DNA from: Planctomycetota bacterium
GTDB taxonomy: Bacteria; Planctomycetota; Phycisphaerae; UBA1845
Length of the DNA stretch: 64,000 nt
Assembly: GCA_024276605.1 (NCBI GenBank)
Contig: JAJRWX010000010.1
Location: 36,136 to 100,135, forward strand
Direction: 5' to 3'
Part shown: piece after piece, positions 40,687-49,560 of the stretch
Layout of the letters: every line of letters begins with the position of its first letter
Numbering within the stretch: the stretch's first letter is position 1
Position numbers and translations under genes: made by a program
The notes under the pieces: generated by a model
What the model saw: only the letters and a program-made list of their open reading frames with translations
What the model was told of the DNA's origin: nothing
Database searches by the model: none

Positions 40687-42347
40687 AAGTCATCGCTGTC
40701 ATCATTGCAGACCTTGACGAAACACCATTGGGTACGCGCAGCCGGTTGTGCGATAAGCTTGATGGATTACCCGTTCTAGTGCGCAGTGTAAATCGTGTAG
40801 CCAGTGCGCGGCACATTGCGGAGATTCACGTCGTTTGCCCTGCTGCACAGCATGCGCGGTGCAGTTCACTATTGGAGCATACACCTGCAGTCGTTCACGC
40901 CGCCCAGGTAGCCACCACTCCCTGGAATTTGCTTGTGCGATCGTCTCGTAAGTGGTCGCTTGATGGATGGCGTGGCGGGTTGGGCGGTACGACAAGTTTT
41001 GATGAATATACGGATACTTCGATACTGGCTCAATTGTTACAAAACGTCTCCGTTGATTATATCTTGAGCGTACCGGCTGCGGCGGCTGCATTCGATCCGG
41101 TTCTGGCTGATCGCATGATCGATCATCAAGCGCGTGTTGTCGGTGAAGATGACATAAGTTTGACATTTACTCAGGCACCACCGGGATTAGCCGGCGTGTT
41201 GTTGCGCCATGATGCGGTGTGTGAATTGGCGGAAAAAGGTATTCCCATTGGTTGGATATTTAGCTACCAACCTGATAGTCCTCGGAAGGATCAAATATTT
41301 TTACCCGGTTGTTGTGAAATTTCTTTTGAACTCAGACATGCCGCTGGTCGACTACTGGCGGACACTGATCGAGGCTTTACCACGTTAGAAGCGCTGTTGC
41401 AGGCTGACCATGTGCAAGGTGAAGCCGAAGTGGGGCGCTGGTTGACTTCGCGGGCTAATGATTTGGTGCAACCATTACCGCGTGAAGTTGAGATTGAGTT
41501 GACCACGGAGGATAATTATCCCGAGGCTATGCTTCGTCCGCGCGGTTCGCGCGTGCCAGTGCGAGGTCCGATCAAACGTGAAATGGTTCGAGATGTCGCT
41601 AGTCTACTTAGCGAGTTCGATGATAGCCTACTCGTGCTCGGCGGGTTTGGGGATCCACTTTTGCACCCGCAGTTCCCTGCTATGCTTGCAGCGATTCGAG
41701 AGGGTGAGCGTAAAGATTCGCCAATATATGGATTGGCCGTTCGTACACATGCAGCTGTGATGACGGAAGAGCATATTGAAGCCATGATCGATCATCGCGT
41801 GGACATATTAAATGTCATACTCGATGCCTGGTCGCCGGACCTGTATGGCCAATTAATGTCGCCGGAAAATCCATCATTGGTCAGTCTCGAACACGTCCGC
41901 CAAAACTTAGGCCGCCTGACGGAACGATGTCAGCAACGCGGACGATCCATACCCTTGATCGTACCGGAGTTTACCAAGGCCAGGGAAAACGTACATGAGC
42001 TAGACGTTTTTTACGACGGCTGGATTCGCAAGATCGGCACCGTAGCCATTAGCGGTGCGAGTCACTTTGCCAACCAATTTGATGACCATAGTGTCATGAA
42101 CATGGCCCCGTCACCGCGTACACCCTGTTCGCGTATTCGATCTCGATGTATGGTGTTAGCTGATGGGATGGTCGTGTTGTGTGATCAAGATTTTCGTGGA
42201 CAAGAGGCGGTAGGATCATTATCAGAAAAAACGCTCACGCAGATTTGGCATGCGTCTCATCTGCAACAGGTTCGCGATTATCATCGTCAACAGAATTATT
42301 CGAGTTGCGGGATATGCGCCCAGTGCAACGAGTGGCATCGCCCTTAG
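40683..42347 (+). CDS. Nucleotidyltransferase-like / SPASM fusion (spiro-SPASM type) with degenerate radical-SAM site
   Basis: The 554-residue product has an N-terminal domain like CMP-sugar cytidylyltransferases (KVIAVIIADLDETPLGTRSRLCDKLDGLPVLVRSVNRV). A radical-SAM-like barrel follows from about residue 265: VEIELTTEDNYPEAMLRPRG, then LLVLGGFGDPLLHP (the GGE/GGFGxPLLHP strand). At the C-terminus is a SPASM cluster domain with seven cysteines: TPCSRIRSRCMVLADGMVVLCDQDF ... SSCGICAQC. The family is described as spiro-SPASM from spirochaetes. The canonical CxxxCxxC is replaced by D277, E281 and L284, so a SAM-cleaving cluster cannot form as usual. The partner is the upstream DUF115 gene; a joint role in glycosylation of a surface protein is a guess. 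Confidence 0.82.
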   Translation: MKVIAVIIADLDETPLGTRSRLCDKLDGLPVLVRSVNRVASARHIAEIHVVCPAAQHARCSSLLEHTPAVVHAAQVATTPWNLLVRSSRKWSLDGWRGGLGGTTSFDEYTDTSILAQLLQNVSVDYILSVPAAAAAFDPVLADRMIDHQARVVGEDDISLTFTQAPPGLAGVLLRHDAVCELAEKGIPIGWIFSYQPDSPRKDQIFLPGCCEISFELRHAAGRLLADTDRGFTTLEALLQADHVQGEAEVGRWLTSRANDLVQPLPREVEIELTTEDNYPEAMLRPRGSRVPVRGPIKREMVRDVASLLSEFDDSLLVLGGFGDPLLHPQFPAMLAAIREGERKDSPIYGLAVRTHAAVMTEEHIEAMIDHRVDILNVILDAWSPDLYGQLMSPENPSLVSLEHVRQNLGRLTERCQQRGRSIPLIVPEFTKARENVHELDVFYDGWIRKIGTVAISGASHFANQFDDHSVMNMAPSPRTPCSRIRSRCMVLADGMVVLCDQDFRGQEAVGSLSEKTLTQIWHASHLQQVRDYHRQQNYSSCGICAQCNEWHRP

Positions 42348-42692
42348 TGGGTTTTTATGTTGTATCGTGCATGACCGCTGTGGACCCGCCTGCATTATAT
42401 AAAGATGGCGGCACAAACGCGGTCGGGGTAGGGTAATTCGTCTGCACCGCCACCTTACTATAAGCATATACCATAAACCGGGTTTGTGAATCAGGCAGTA
42501 TCCTAAACGACCAAAATACGAGCGTGGCTGTTCGATTGCGGAACAAGCTGATTGTCTTATAATCTGTGTAATTGAGATTACTGGCGGGATTCGCATCGTC
42601 GCTATCTTGGCGAAACGACCCTCGAATTCCCCCGGTTTAACTTGAAGCCTAAAAAGTGTTATGATCCGCCCTGGCTGAGGTTTGAGCCGTGT
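42348..42692. promoter_or_regulatory. Intergenic region before the SRP RNA with promoter candidates
   Basis: TTGCGG (42536-42541) and TATAAT (42558-42563) with 16 nt between give a start near 42570. A TATGAT at 42660-42665 is another possible -10 just before the SRP RNA. No gene is visible in the stretch. Confidence 0.4.
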
Positions 42693-42819
42693 GGCGGTAT
42701 TCATTGACGGTCAGGTCCCATGCAGCGGGTGTTGCGGGCAACGGGTCAGGCTGGAAACAGAGCAGCCCACTTGTACCATTCGGGTGCCGTGGATCGCCTG
42801 GCCGTCAATGACTACCGCC
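42693..42819 (+). ncRNA. ffs: Signal recognition particle RNA, bacterial small type (4.5S)
   Basis: The SRP RNA scaffolds Ffh for co-translational targeting. The ends GGCGGTA and TACCGCC (42693-42699 and 42813-42819) and the inner TCATTGACGG / CCGTCAATGA form one long hairpin. Its tip carries GGGTCAGGCTGGAAACAGAG followed by CAGCC, which is the conserved Ffh-binding domain IV with GGAA tetraloop. Its place immediately before dnaX is the usual one in many bacteria. Exact ends are from pairing only. Confidence 0.9.
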
Positions 42820-42879
42820 GGGGTTGACCTTAGAACGTCGGTGGCGGGTCATCGTTTTTTCCAGGGTGAGTGAACAGAC

Positions 42880-44358
42880 ATGGCGTATCGCGTTCTGGCA
42901 CGGGCATATCGAAGTACCACGTTCGACGAAGTCGTCGGGCAAGGGGCTATTGCAACCACACTAAAAAATGCGATCGAATCAGGCCGTGTCCATCACGGTT
43001 ATCTGTTTACCGGCACGCGCGGCGTCGGCAAAACCTCGGTGGCCAGGATTCTGGCCAAGGCCTTGAATTGTCTGTCCAGCGATGCACCGACCACGACGCC
43101 ATGTTGCGATTGCGATTCCTGTCGGGCGGTTTCCGAAGGTGAAGATATTGATGTTGTCGAAATTGACGCCGCCAGTAACACCGGCGTGGATAACATCCGC
43201 GACTTGCGTAACAACGCAGCCTTCCGACCTGCACGCTCTCGATACAAAATCTACATTATTGACGAAGTACATATGCTGAGCACGGGTGCGTTCAACGCCT
43301 TGTTGAAAACGCTGGAAGAACCGCCTGAGCATGTCAAATTCATTTTGGCTACGACGAACCCTGAAAAAGTTCCCGCCACCATTCAGAGTCGCTGTCAGCA
43401 GTTCGACTTCAAAGCCATTGATATGGTTTCGATTGCGAATCATTTGCGCACGATTCTGGAAGCCGAAAAAATTCAGGCTGACGATGGCGTCCTTCGCCGG
43501 GTGGCTCGCTTGGCCAACGGGTCGATGCGTGATGCACTGTCTCTTCTGGATAAAATATTATCGTTCGAGTCGAAACACCTAACGATAGATGTCGTGGATG
43601 AAATTATTCCTCCGCCCCACGATGAACTAGCTGCAGCGGTCATGACCAGTATCGCTAACGGTGATGCCGCCGGCGCGTTACAAGCGTTCGACACGGCATT
43701 ACAAGGTGGGCGAACGGTCGATCGGTTTTGCGATCATCTCATCCAACACGCGCGAACGTTGATGATCATGCGCGTATGCGGTGCACAGACGGAGTTAGTC
43801 GACGTAGCCTCTCAATTGCGCGAAACGTTAGCTCAGCAGGCAAGCGCCTTCGACGCACCTACCTTTGTCTATATGGTGTCCATGCTGGAGGAGTTGAGAA
43901 GAAACGTGCGATACAGTGGTGCATCTCGTGCCCTGGCGGATGCAGCGATCGTTCGATTGGCCATGTGTCACCAGTTTTCCGACATTAAGGAACTGCTGGA
44001 GCATACCGATACCAACGACCAAGACGTTGCAGAAGCAAAAAAAAAAGTAACACCTAAGCTGAAGGCATCCACGAATCCAGCGCCGACCCGTACCAAAGCA
44101 GCGCCAATTACGCTACCCAAGCCATCGACGACCAAGAGTAAACCAGCGGTAGACGTGTTGCCCGCTGCAAAGCCAACACCTGTAGAAAAGGCCTCTAGCG
44201 TACCCATACCCAAAGCGCCGGTAAACATATCCGCTGCCCAGTGGGAGCAAGCGGCTACCGACCCTTTAGTGGTGCGCGTAACGGAAGCAGTTGACGGGAC
44301 TTTGTTTGACGTTCGCCCGATGGACGATCAAGATGATATACACCCGCCTACGGGGTAA
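42880..44358 (+). CDS. dnaX: DNA polymerase III subunit gamma/tau
   Basis: DnaX is the clamp-loader ATPase that opens the sliding clamp. The 492-residue product has LARAYRSTTFDEVVGQ, the Walker A GTRGVGKTSVARILAKAL, the zinc ligands CCDCDSC, VVEIDAASNTGVDNIRDL, Walker B-region YIIDEVHMLS, the SRC-type motif TIQSRCQQFDFK, and sensor 2 NGSMRDALSLLD. Domain III (about 215-365) is followed by a lysine/proline-rich linker and short tail. At codons 386-389 the frame crosses a run of ten As (44037-44046), a likely slippage site for a shorter gamma form. It lies 60 nt after ffs and 48 nt before ybaB. The ATG at 42880 is preceded by GGGTGAG. Confidence 0.96.
   Translation: MAYRVLARAYRSTTFDEVVGQGAIATTLKNAIESGRVHHGYLFTGTRGVGKTSVARILAKALNCLSSDAPTTTPCCDCDSCRAVSEGEDIDVVEIDAASNTGVDNIRDLRNNAAFRPARSRYKIYIIDEVHMLSTGAFNALLKTLEEPPEHVKFILATTNPEKVPATIQSRCQQFDFKAIDMVSIANHLRTILEAEKIQADDGVLRRVARLANGSMRDALSLLDKILSFESKHLTIDVVDEIIPPPHDELAAAVMTSIANGDAAGALQAFDTALQGGRTVDRFCDHLIQHARTLMIMRVCGAQTELVDVASQLRETLAQQASAFDAPTFVYMVSMLEELRRNVRYSGASRALADAAIVRLAMCHQFSDIKELLEHTDTNDQDVAEAKKKVTPKLKASTNPAPTRTKAAPITLPKPSTTKSKPAVDVLPAAKPTPVEKASSVPIPKAPVNISAAQWEQAATDPLVVRVTEAVDGTLFDVRPMDDQDDIHPPTG
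44037..44046 (+). promoter_or_regulatory. A10 slippery run in dnaX (programmed slippage candidate)
   Basis: Ten consecutive As encode the end of GCA and three AAA codons. Gaining one A, or a -1 ribosomal shift, gives AGT AAC ACC TAA; losing one A gives TAA at once. Either would make a product ending near residue 390, i.e. domains I-III, as in gamma. Confidence 0.65.
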
Positions 44359-44406
44359 CTGTAGGGGTATGACGAGTTGCGCCGCGCTAATGTTAAGGAG
44401 TAAGCG

Positions 44407-44748
44407 ATGTTCGGTAGTATTTCTGACATAACCGGAATGATGAAGGCCGCCAAGCAGCTGCAGGGCAATATGTCGCAATTGCAAGCGGAGTTAGCTAATC
44501 GCCGTTACGAAGCCGATGCCGGCGGTGGTGCCGTGCGTGCTACGGTGGACGGTAAAGGTACGTTGATCGATATTAGAATCGAACCTTCCGCCGCCCAAGA
44601 TGTCGAATTGTTAGAAGACCTCATCAAAGCCGCTGTTGGTTCAGCTGTAAGTACGGCCCAAGAAGCGGCTAAGGGTGAGATGGCTGCGCTGACCGGAGGT
44701 ATGAACATACCCGGTTTAAGTGACATGCTGGGCGGTGGGCAGTCGTAA
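44407..44748 (+). CDS. ybaB: YbaB/EbfC family nucleoid-associated protein
   Basis: A small DNA-binding dimer of 113 residues. Family features: SISDITGMMKAAKQLQGNMSQLQAELANRRYEA (helix), then AGGGAVRATVDGKGTLIDIRIEPSA (central sheet), and LLEDLIKAAVGSAVSTAQEAAKGEMAALTGG with the glycine-rich end IPGLSDMLGGG. It stands in the conserved dnaX-ybaB-recR order, 25 nt before recR. The start ATG has AAGGAG eight bases upstream. The role is chromosomal organisation or repair support; exact function is debated. Confidence 0.95.
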   Translation: MFGSISDITGMMKAAKQLQGNMSQLQAELANRRYEADAGGGAVRATVDGKGTLIDIRIEPSAAQDVELLEDLIKAAVGSAVSTAQEAAKGEMAALTGGMNIPGLSDMLGGGQS

Positions 44749-44773
44749 CCCAACCATAATGCGAGCATGATGC

Positions 44774-45376
44774 GTGAAGATGGAATCGACTGAGTCTTTG
44801 GGGCGTCTGCGGGAGCACTTTCAAAAGCTTCCGGGCATTGGTCCGCGCAGCGCGGAACGTCTAGCGTTTCACATACTCCGTGAACCTCGTGCCATGGCAG
44901 AGGGGTTAGCCCGTGCCATCCTGGACGTCAAAGATAAAATGCGACATTGCAAGACTTGTTTTAACCTCACCGAAACTGATCCATGTTCAATTTGTGCTGA
45001 TCAAAGCCGTGACGACGGCGAACTGTGGGTGGTTGAACAGCCTAAAGACGTACTATCGCTGGAAGCGACCGGGTTGATTCATGGAAAATACCACGTGCTC
45101 ATGGGGCATATCGCACCGTTGGAAGGTACCGAACCGGAGGATTTGACCATCAACGCATTGATCGAACGCGTGCGGAAGGGGGGAATTCGTGAAGTGGTTT
45201 TATCGCTAAATCCTACGATCGACGGCGACGGCACAGCTCTTTTCATACAAAGCTTGCTGAGCGAATACAACGTAGACGTCACCAGGCCCGCACGGGGATT
45301 AGCCGTCGGATCTCAGCTTGAGTATGCCAATCTGGGGATGCTCGAATCCGCCATTCGTGGTCGTATGCAAATGTAG
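44774..45376 (+). CDS. recR: Recombination mediator protein RecR
   Basis: RecR works with RecF/RecO to load RecA on gapped DNA. The 200-residue product has the N-terminal helix-hairpin-helix (LREHFQKLPGIGPRSAERLAFHIL), the four-cysteine zinc finger CKTCFNLTETDPCSICAD, and the Toprim domain (LWVVEQPKDVLSLEATGLIHGKYHVLMGHIAPLEGTEPEDL, then LSLNPTIDGDGTALFI). The C-terminal ARGLAVGSQLEYANLGMLESAIRGR is standard. The GTG at 44774 or ATG at 44780 both give plausible N-termini. It is the last gene of the dnaX-ybaB-recR unit. Confidence 0.96.
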   Translation: MKMESTESLGRLREHFQKLPGIGPRSAERLAFHILREPRAMAEGLARAILDVKDKMRHCKTCFNLTETDPCSICADQSRDDGELWVVEQPKDVLSLEATGLIHGKYHVLMGHIAPLEGTEPEDLTINALIERVRKGGIREVVLSLNPTIDGDGTALFIQSLLSEYNVDVTRPARGLAVGSQLEYANLGMLESAIRGRMQM

Positions 45377-45712
45377 CCCATGCCACCCAACTCAAGCCCG
45401 CCTAATCTGTCTTGCACCCTTGGTTGCTTCCCCCTGCTTATTATCCTCTCCTTTTGTGTTATAATAACTTGACATCGTCCGATAGCCTCTTTTCGTCTTC
45501 AGGCGTGGATGATATCGATGGCTATAATTTATGGATAGAGCAAACGCTACCAAGCGCTAGCGTTCGGGTAGATTCACTACGGTATATATTGGTTATGAAA
45601 TCTTCACTTGGATGAGCATGCGCTAGAACGCATAGACAATGTAGTGTATGCCCCTTTAATGATACGTGATACAATGGGGACGGGATTGGATTAGTAAATA
45701 GGACTAAACTTA
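45377..45712 (+). other. Intergenic region between recR and rpoN
   Basis: No gene that I can support. A TATAAT (in TTATAATAAC, about 45460) and a TTGACA (about 45469) are present but not in promoter spacing. AGGA stands before the GTG start of rpoN. Confidence 0.3.
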
Positions 45713-47167
45713 GTGTCGCATATATTTTCGCAATCTTTAGGACAGCATCTACGGATGGAGCAACGGCTTACGCCGCAACTCATCCAGTCGATGTCCATTT
45801 TGCAGAAACATATTGCGGACCTTGAGGTCTATATCAATGAGTCGTTGGAATCGAACGCCGCATTGGAGATTAAAGAACACGAGCCAAGCCCGGACTCATC
45901 CACCGAGGGCGGGCCGGGCGATCATCTCGACGATCACGACCGAGATCGTTTTGCTGAGCTGGCTAACATTACCCGCACGTATGGATTGGATGATGATAGT
46001 CGCTCACTATCAGGTGCGCGGCGCGTAGCCGAATCCGATCGCGATCCCAAAATGGCTGCACTGGCTAACACCCCCGGTCGTGACGAGAGTTTGCAGGAGC
46101 ATTTACTCGCCCAGTGGTCCATGCTCGATTGGGACGAAGAACTCATGCGTGCTGGTAAAGAAATTATCGATCACCTCGATCCCGATGGTTATTTGCGCAT
46201 GCCCTTAACATCTGTAACCGAAGATATGCGAAAACCCGTATCTGAAGATGTGATGAACGCTGCCCTCAAGGAGGTTCAAAAGCTTGAGCCAGCCGGCGTT
46301 GGTGCCTGTGATTTGCAGGAGTGTTTACTACTTCAGTTAGATACGCTACCCGGTGATAATCAAATAGAACGGACCCTGATCGAAAAACATTTGGACGATA
46401 TAGGGAACAATCGCCTGCCCATTATTGCCAAGGCAACCGGATATTCATTGGGGGAGATAAACGCCGCGATTGCTGCGATGGGTTCGATGTTGCATATGCG
46501 TCCCGGCTCTTTAGTTGGTAACCGATCAGAACCTCCCATTCGTCCGGATGTCATTGTGGAATATGCGGATACCGGCGGTGGGCTTACCGTTCGACTGCCT
46601 CGAAGCACAGTACCGGAATTGTGCATCCGCGATGATGTGGTGGAGATGGCCAAGACCAAAAATAATGGTCAAAAGACGCGCGATTTTGCCCGTCAGCAAG
46701 TGGAAGCGGCGCATGCGATTATTGATGCCGTTGCCTTTCGACGGGGGCGCATTCTTGAGGTGACAGGTGCGATCGTCCAGAAGCAACGCGATTTCTTCGA
46801 CATGGGGCCATCCGGTTTGAAGGTGCTGCGCATGAGCGACTTGGCAGAGGAATTAGAATGCGACCCGTCTACCATTAGTCGAACCGTGGCACAGAAATAT
46901 GTGCAAACGCCGCGCGGTATTTTCCCATTGCGATATTTCTTTACAGGTGGTACGGAAACCGATAGCGGTGAAAGTGTCGGCTGGGACCGTGTGAAAGCGC
47001 GGGTCAAAGAACTTGTCGAAGCGGAAGACCGTCACGATCCGCTCAAGGATGATAAAATCGCTGCTTTATTAAAAAGCGAAGGCGTTGAGATTTCACGTCG
47101 CACCGTGGCGAAGTATCGCCAGCAGATGAATATTCCTTCCGCACGCCAGCGCCGCACCTTTTCGTAA
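45713..47167 (+). CDS. rpoN: RNA polymerase sigma-54 factor
   Basis: Sigma-54 directs transcription from -24/-12 promoters with AAA+ activators. The 484-residue product begins with region I (FSQSLGQHLRMEQRLTPQLIQSMSILQKHIADLEVYI), has an acidic region II (SPDSSTEGGPGDHLDDHDRDRF), then the core-binding domain (LLAQWSMLDWDEELMRAGKEIIDHLDPDGYL). The RpoN domain includes QRDFFDMGPSGLKVLRMSDLAEELECDPSTISRTVAQKYVQTPRGIFPLRYFF. The RpoN box appears as ISRRTVAKYRQQMNIPSARQRR (usually ARRTVAKYR). The start is GTG at 45713. Its activators are not in the window. Confidence 0.96.
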   Translation: MSHIFSQSLGQHLRMEQRLTPQLIQSMSILQKHIADLEVYINESLESNAALEIKEHEPSPDSSTEGGPGDHLDDHDRDRFAELANITRTYGLDDDSRSLSGARRVAESDRDPKMAALANTPGRDESLQEHLLAQWSMLDWDEELMRAGKEIIDHLDPDGYLRMPLTSVTEDMRKPVSEDVMNAALKEVQKLEPAGVGACDLQECLLLQLDTLPGDNQIERTLIEKHLDDIGNNRLPIIAKATGYSLGEINAAIAAMGSMLHMRPGSLVGNRSEPPIRPDVIVEYADTGGGLTVRLPRSTVPELCIRDDVVEMAKTKNNGQKTRDFARQQVEAAHAIIDAVAFRRGRILEVTGAIVQKQRDFFDMGPSGLKVLRMSDLAEELECDPSTISRTVAQKYVQTPRGIFPLRYFFTGGTETDSGESVGWDRVKARVKELVEAEDRHDPLKDDKIAALLKSEGVEISRRTVAKYRQQMNIPSARQRRTFS

Positions 47168-47220
47168 ACGGTATGCAAACCCCTTCAGGCCTTTCTGTCA
47201 TGTCCGCGCAGGCGGAAATC

Positions 47221-47257
47221 CAGGCAGGTAGGGCAGGTTTTTGCCTACCGTTGCCTG
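47221..47257. repeat. Hairpin CAGGCAGGTAGG ... CCTACC/TTGCCTG after rpoN
   Basis: CAGGCA-GGTAGG pairs with CCTACC-TTGCCTG, leaving a small loop with GCAGGTTTTT. Related by sequence to the GTAGGGCAGGTCG repeat family. It may act as a terminator downstream of rpoN. Confidence 0.45.
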
Positions 47258-47369
47258 TCGTATGCGCATGTGATACGCTCGCCCCAAATGAACGTGGCAG
47301 CGCATCTTGGATTTAGCCGATAATACGCGTATGAATTAACATCAAGATATCTGAGACAAGGAATCTCAA

Positions 47370-47903
47370 ATGAACAAACCCGAAGAAAATCTCGATGCCA
47401 TGGACGATCGAAATCCTACACGCTCCAAGGGAAAGCGAGCACTTAAGATCATGATGGTCTTACTTGTCGTATTTTTTATCGCCTCCCAATTTGTACCGGT
47501 AGCGCGAAGCAATGCCCCCGTCGAAAACGAAATTTCGGCGCCAGCTGAAGTAAAGGCCATCCTTAAGCGGTCGTGCTATGACTGTCACTCCAACGAAACC
47601 GTCTGGCCATGGTACAGCTACGTCGCACCGATGTCCTGGTTGGTGGCCCACGATGTGGAAGAGGGTCGAGAAGAGATGAATTTCTCGAGATGGGATCGCT
47701 ATAGCGACAAGAAGAAACGAAAGAAGATCAGCGAATGTTGGGAGGAGGTCGAAGAGGGTGAGATGCCACTGTGGTTTTATCTTCCTCTCCACCCGAAAGC
47801 CCGCTTGTCTAAGATTGACCTAGAGGTGCTTCGACAATGGGCAGCGACCGCCGGCGACAATTCTAAGGAACCACATCGCCACGACGACCATGACGACGAT
47901 TAA
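47370..47903 (+). CDS. Membrane-anchored haem-binding domain protein
   Basis: A 177-residue protein with a cytoplasmic N-terminus, one membrane helix (IMMVLLVVFFIASQFVPVA, about 28-46) and a periplasmic domain with the c-type haem motif CYDCHSNETVWPWYSY (CxxCH) typical of the Haem_bd family. It also has MSWLVAHDVEEGREEMNFSRW and a methionine ligand candidate in EGEMPLWFYLPLHP. The C-terminus is histidine/aspartate-rich (HRHDDHDDD), a possible metal-binding tail. The role is probably redox or sensing; not known. Confidence 0.88.
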   Translation: MNKPEENLDAMDDRNPTRSKGKRALKIMMVLLVVFFIASQFVPVARSNAPVENEISAPAEVKAILKRSCYDCHSNETVWPWYSYVAPMSWLVAHDVEEGREEMNFSRWDRYSDKKKRKKISECWEEVEEGEMPLWFYLPLHPKARLSKIDLEVLRQWAATAGDNSKEPHRHDDHDDD

Positions 47904-48528
47904 CCGTGGTGGGTCGTTCTTTCGCCCAATCGTGTAGGGCAGGTCGTTCTTTCGCCAATGCAATAAGCATTGGCGAAAGGTTGACCTGCCTTTAACCATA
48001 GGCACATGCGCATCCCTCAAATCAGAGCCGCACGGCGCCAGCCTGCGGACCAGCGGCGTCAACAAGTCCACTTGCGTTAACAAGGTCACCCGCGCCAACC
48101 CACCACCGTGTCACCAGGCTTGCACCGTGGTGCTCTGATTCGTCGCGTAATCCAACATCGCGTGGGTGCCCCATCCTTTGCCTACCGGCAAAGGGTGGGG
48201 GAAGGACAGTCCGTGCAATGACCATGACACTTGAGGTACCTTTCGAGTCATGATCCGTCCCCCACCCTTTGGGAGTACCCAAAGGATGGGGCACCCTTGC
48301 GCCAGCCTGCGGACCATCGCACATAAACAAGGCTACCCGTGCCAACCCACCATCGTGTCACCAGGCTTGCGCCGTGGTGCTCTGACTCGACGCGTAACCC
48401 AACATCGCAACCCTAAGAAAAGCCCTTCGTCCTACTGGCGGTGGTTGACGGTACACGTACACTCTTCGTGATGATAGTACCCGCGAGGGATGGCAGGGTT
48501 TTCATAGCTCCGGGTGGAGGTTTGTCAG
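47904..48528. repeat. Gene-free region of nested repeats flanking a 133-bp element
   Basis: Contains GTAGGGCAGGTCGTTCTTTCG...GACCTGCC (47934-47993), the host repeat (48010-48095) and two direct copies of about 65 bp (48096-48160 and 48343-48407, core CACCAGGCTTGC). Between the latter two lies the MITE-like element. There is no gene; GGAGG at the end belongs to the transporter start. Confidence 0.7.
48164..48296. mobile_element. MITE-like 133-bp element, copy 2 (inverted relative to copy 1)
   Basis: Same length, ends and inner hairpins as the copy at 4633-4765; about 95% identical by eye. The part of the left host repeat around it also matches between the copies. Confidence 0.7.
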
Positions 48529-49560
48529 ATGATGATTAATCGGATGTCTTTACTGCTAGCGGGGGTACTCCTCATTTATGTTTGTGGTTGCGACAACCAA
48601 GACGAACATCCTTCGTCTGCCCAACAAGAACTCGTCGTGTACTACAGCATCGATGAACCTTTCGCTCGGCGCGTGCTCGATGAGTTTGAAAAACGTAGCG
48701 GATTCAAACTACAGCGCATCGGCGATACGGAGGCGGGAAAGACGACCGGTCTGGTGAACAAGATCATGCGTGAAGCGCGATCATCCAACCCTCGGGCCGA
48801 CGTATTTTGGTCGAGTGAAATTTTTCAGACCATACGTCTAGCCCGGCTGGGTTTGCTCGCCTCTTATGATTCCCCAGCTGCACGCGATATTCCACCACGC
48901 TATCGGGATGCGCAACATCGCTGGACGGCCACCGCGCTGCGAGGTCGCGTATTGGCTTTTGATCCCAAACGCACCGAAGCTTCAACATTACCACGCACAT
49001 GGCGACAGCTAGCCGAGCCTATGTATGCCTCCCAGCTAGCTATCGCCAATCCGCTATTCGGTACAACCCGAGGCCATGTTGCAGCCATGTTTACCCTGTG
49101 GGGGGCAAAGTCCGCACATGCGTTCCTCGAACGCCTTAGTGCCGGGGGTGTGACCGTTGTCGACGGAAACAGCTCAGCCGTGCGTGCGTTGATCGCCGGT
49201 AAGGTTCGATATGCCATGACCGATACAGATGACGTGATTATGGCACAAAAAAGCGGTGCATCCGTGGATATGCGTTTTCTTGATATGGGTGACGGAGGCA
49301 CATTGCTCATACCATGCACCGTTGCCCTCATTAAAGGATCGCCCCACGAACACCAAGCTCAAGCATTGGTGGACTATCTTGTAAGCAGCGAGGTCGAGCG
49401 CATGTTAGCCCAGAGCCATTCCCGCAATATACCGGTCCGCCAAGCCCTGCGCGAGCGATTGGGCATCTCGATGCCCCCGACAAGTGACGTTAGCTATGAG
49501 GATGTCGTCGATGCTATGGATCAAGCGGTGACCTCCGTTCGCGACATTCTACTAAGGTGA
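48529..49560 (+). CDS. Iron(III)-type ABC transporter substrate-binding lipoprotein
   Basis: A periplasmic binding protein of the Fe(3+)/FbpA class. From the ATG at 48529 (GGAGG eight bases upstream) it has a lipoprotein signal MSLLLAGVLLIYVCGC (lipobox VCGC) and the mature domains ELVVYYSIDEPFARRVLDEFEKRSGFKLQRIG, GLVNKIMREARSSNPRADVFWSSEIFQTIRL, and YASQLAIANPLFGTTRGHVAAMFTLWG. The family tyrosine pair (YYS) is visible at the start. It overlaps the permease gene by four bases (GTGA), so they form an operon. The ATPase of the system is absent. The ligand could be iron or another trivalent metal or anion. Confidence 0.88.
   Translation: MMINRMSLLLAGVLLIYVCGCDNQDEHPSSAQQELVVYYSIDEPFARRVLDEFEKRSGFKLQRIGDTEAGKTTGLVNKIMREARSSNPRADVFWSSEIFQTIRLARLGLLASYDSPAARDIPPRYRDAQHRWTATALRGRVLAFDPKRTEASTLPRTWRQLAEPMYASQLAIANPLFGTTRGHVAAMFTLWGAKSAHAFLERLSAGGVTVVDGNSSAVRALIAGKVRYAMTDTDDVIMAQKSGASVDMRFLDMGDGGTLLIPCTVALIKGSPHEHQAQALVDYLVSSEVERMLAQSHSRNIPVRQALRERLGISMPPTSDVSYEDVVDAMDQAVTSVRDILLR

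Noticed and set aside
45412..45615. 67-codon frame between recR and rpoN
   Set aside because: No ribosome site, no coherent hydropathy or motif; likely chance.
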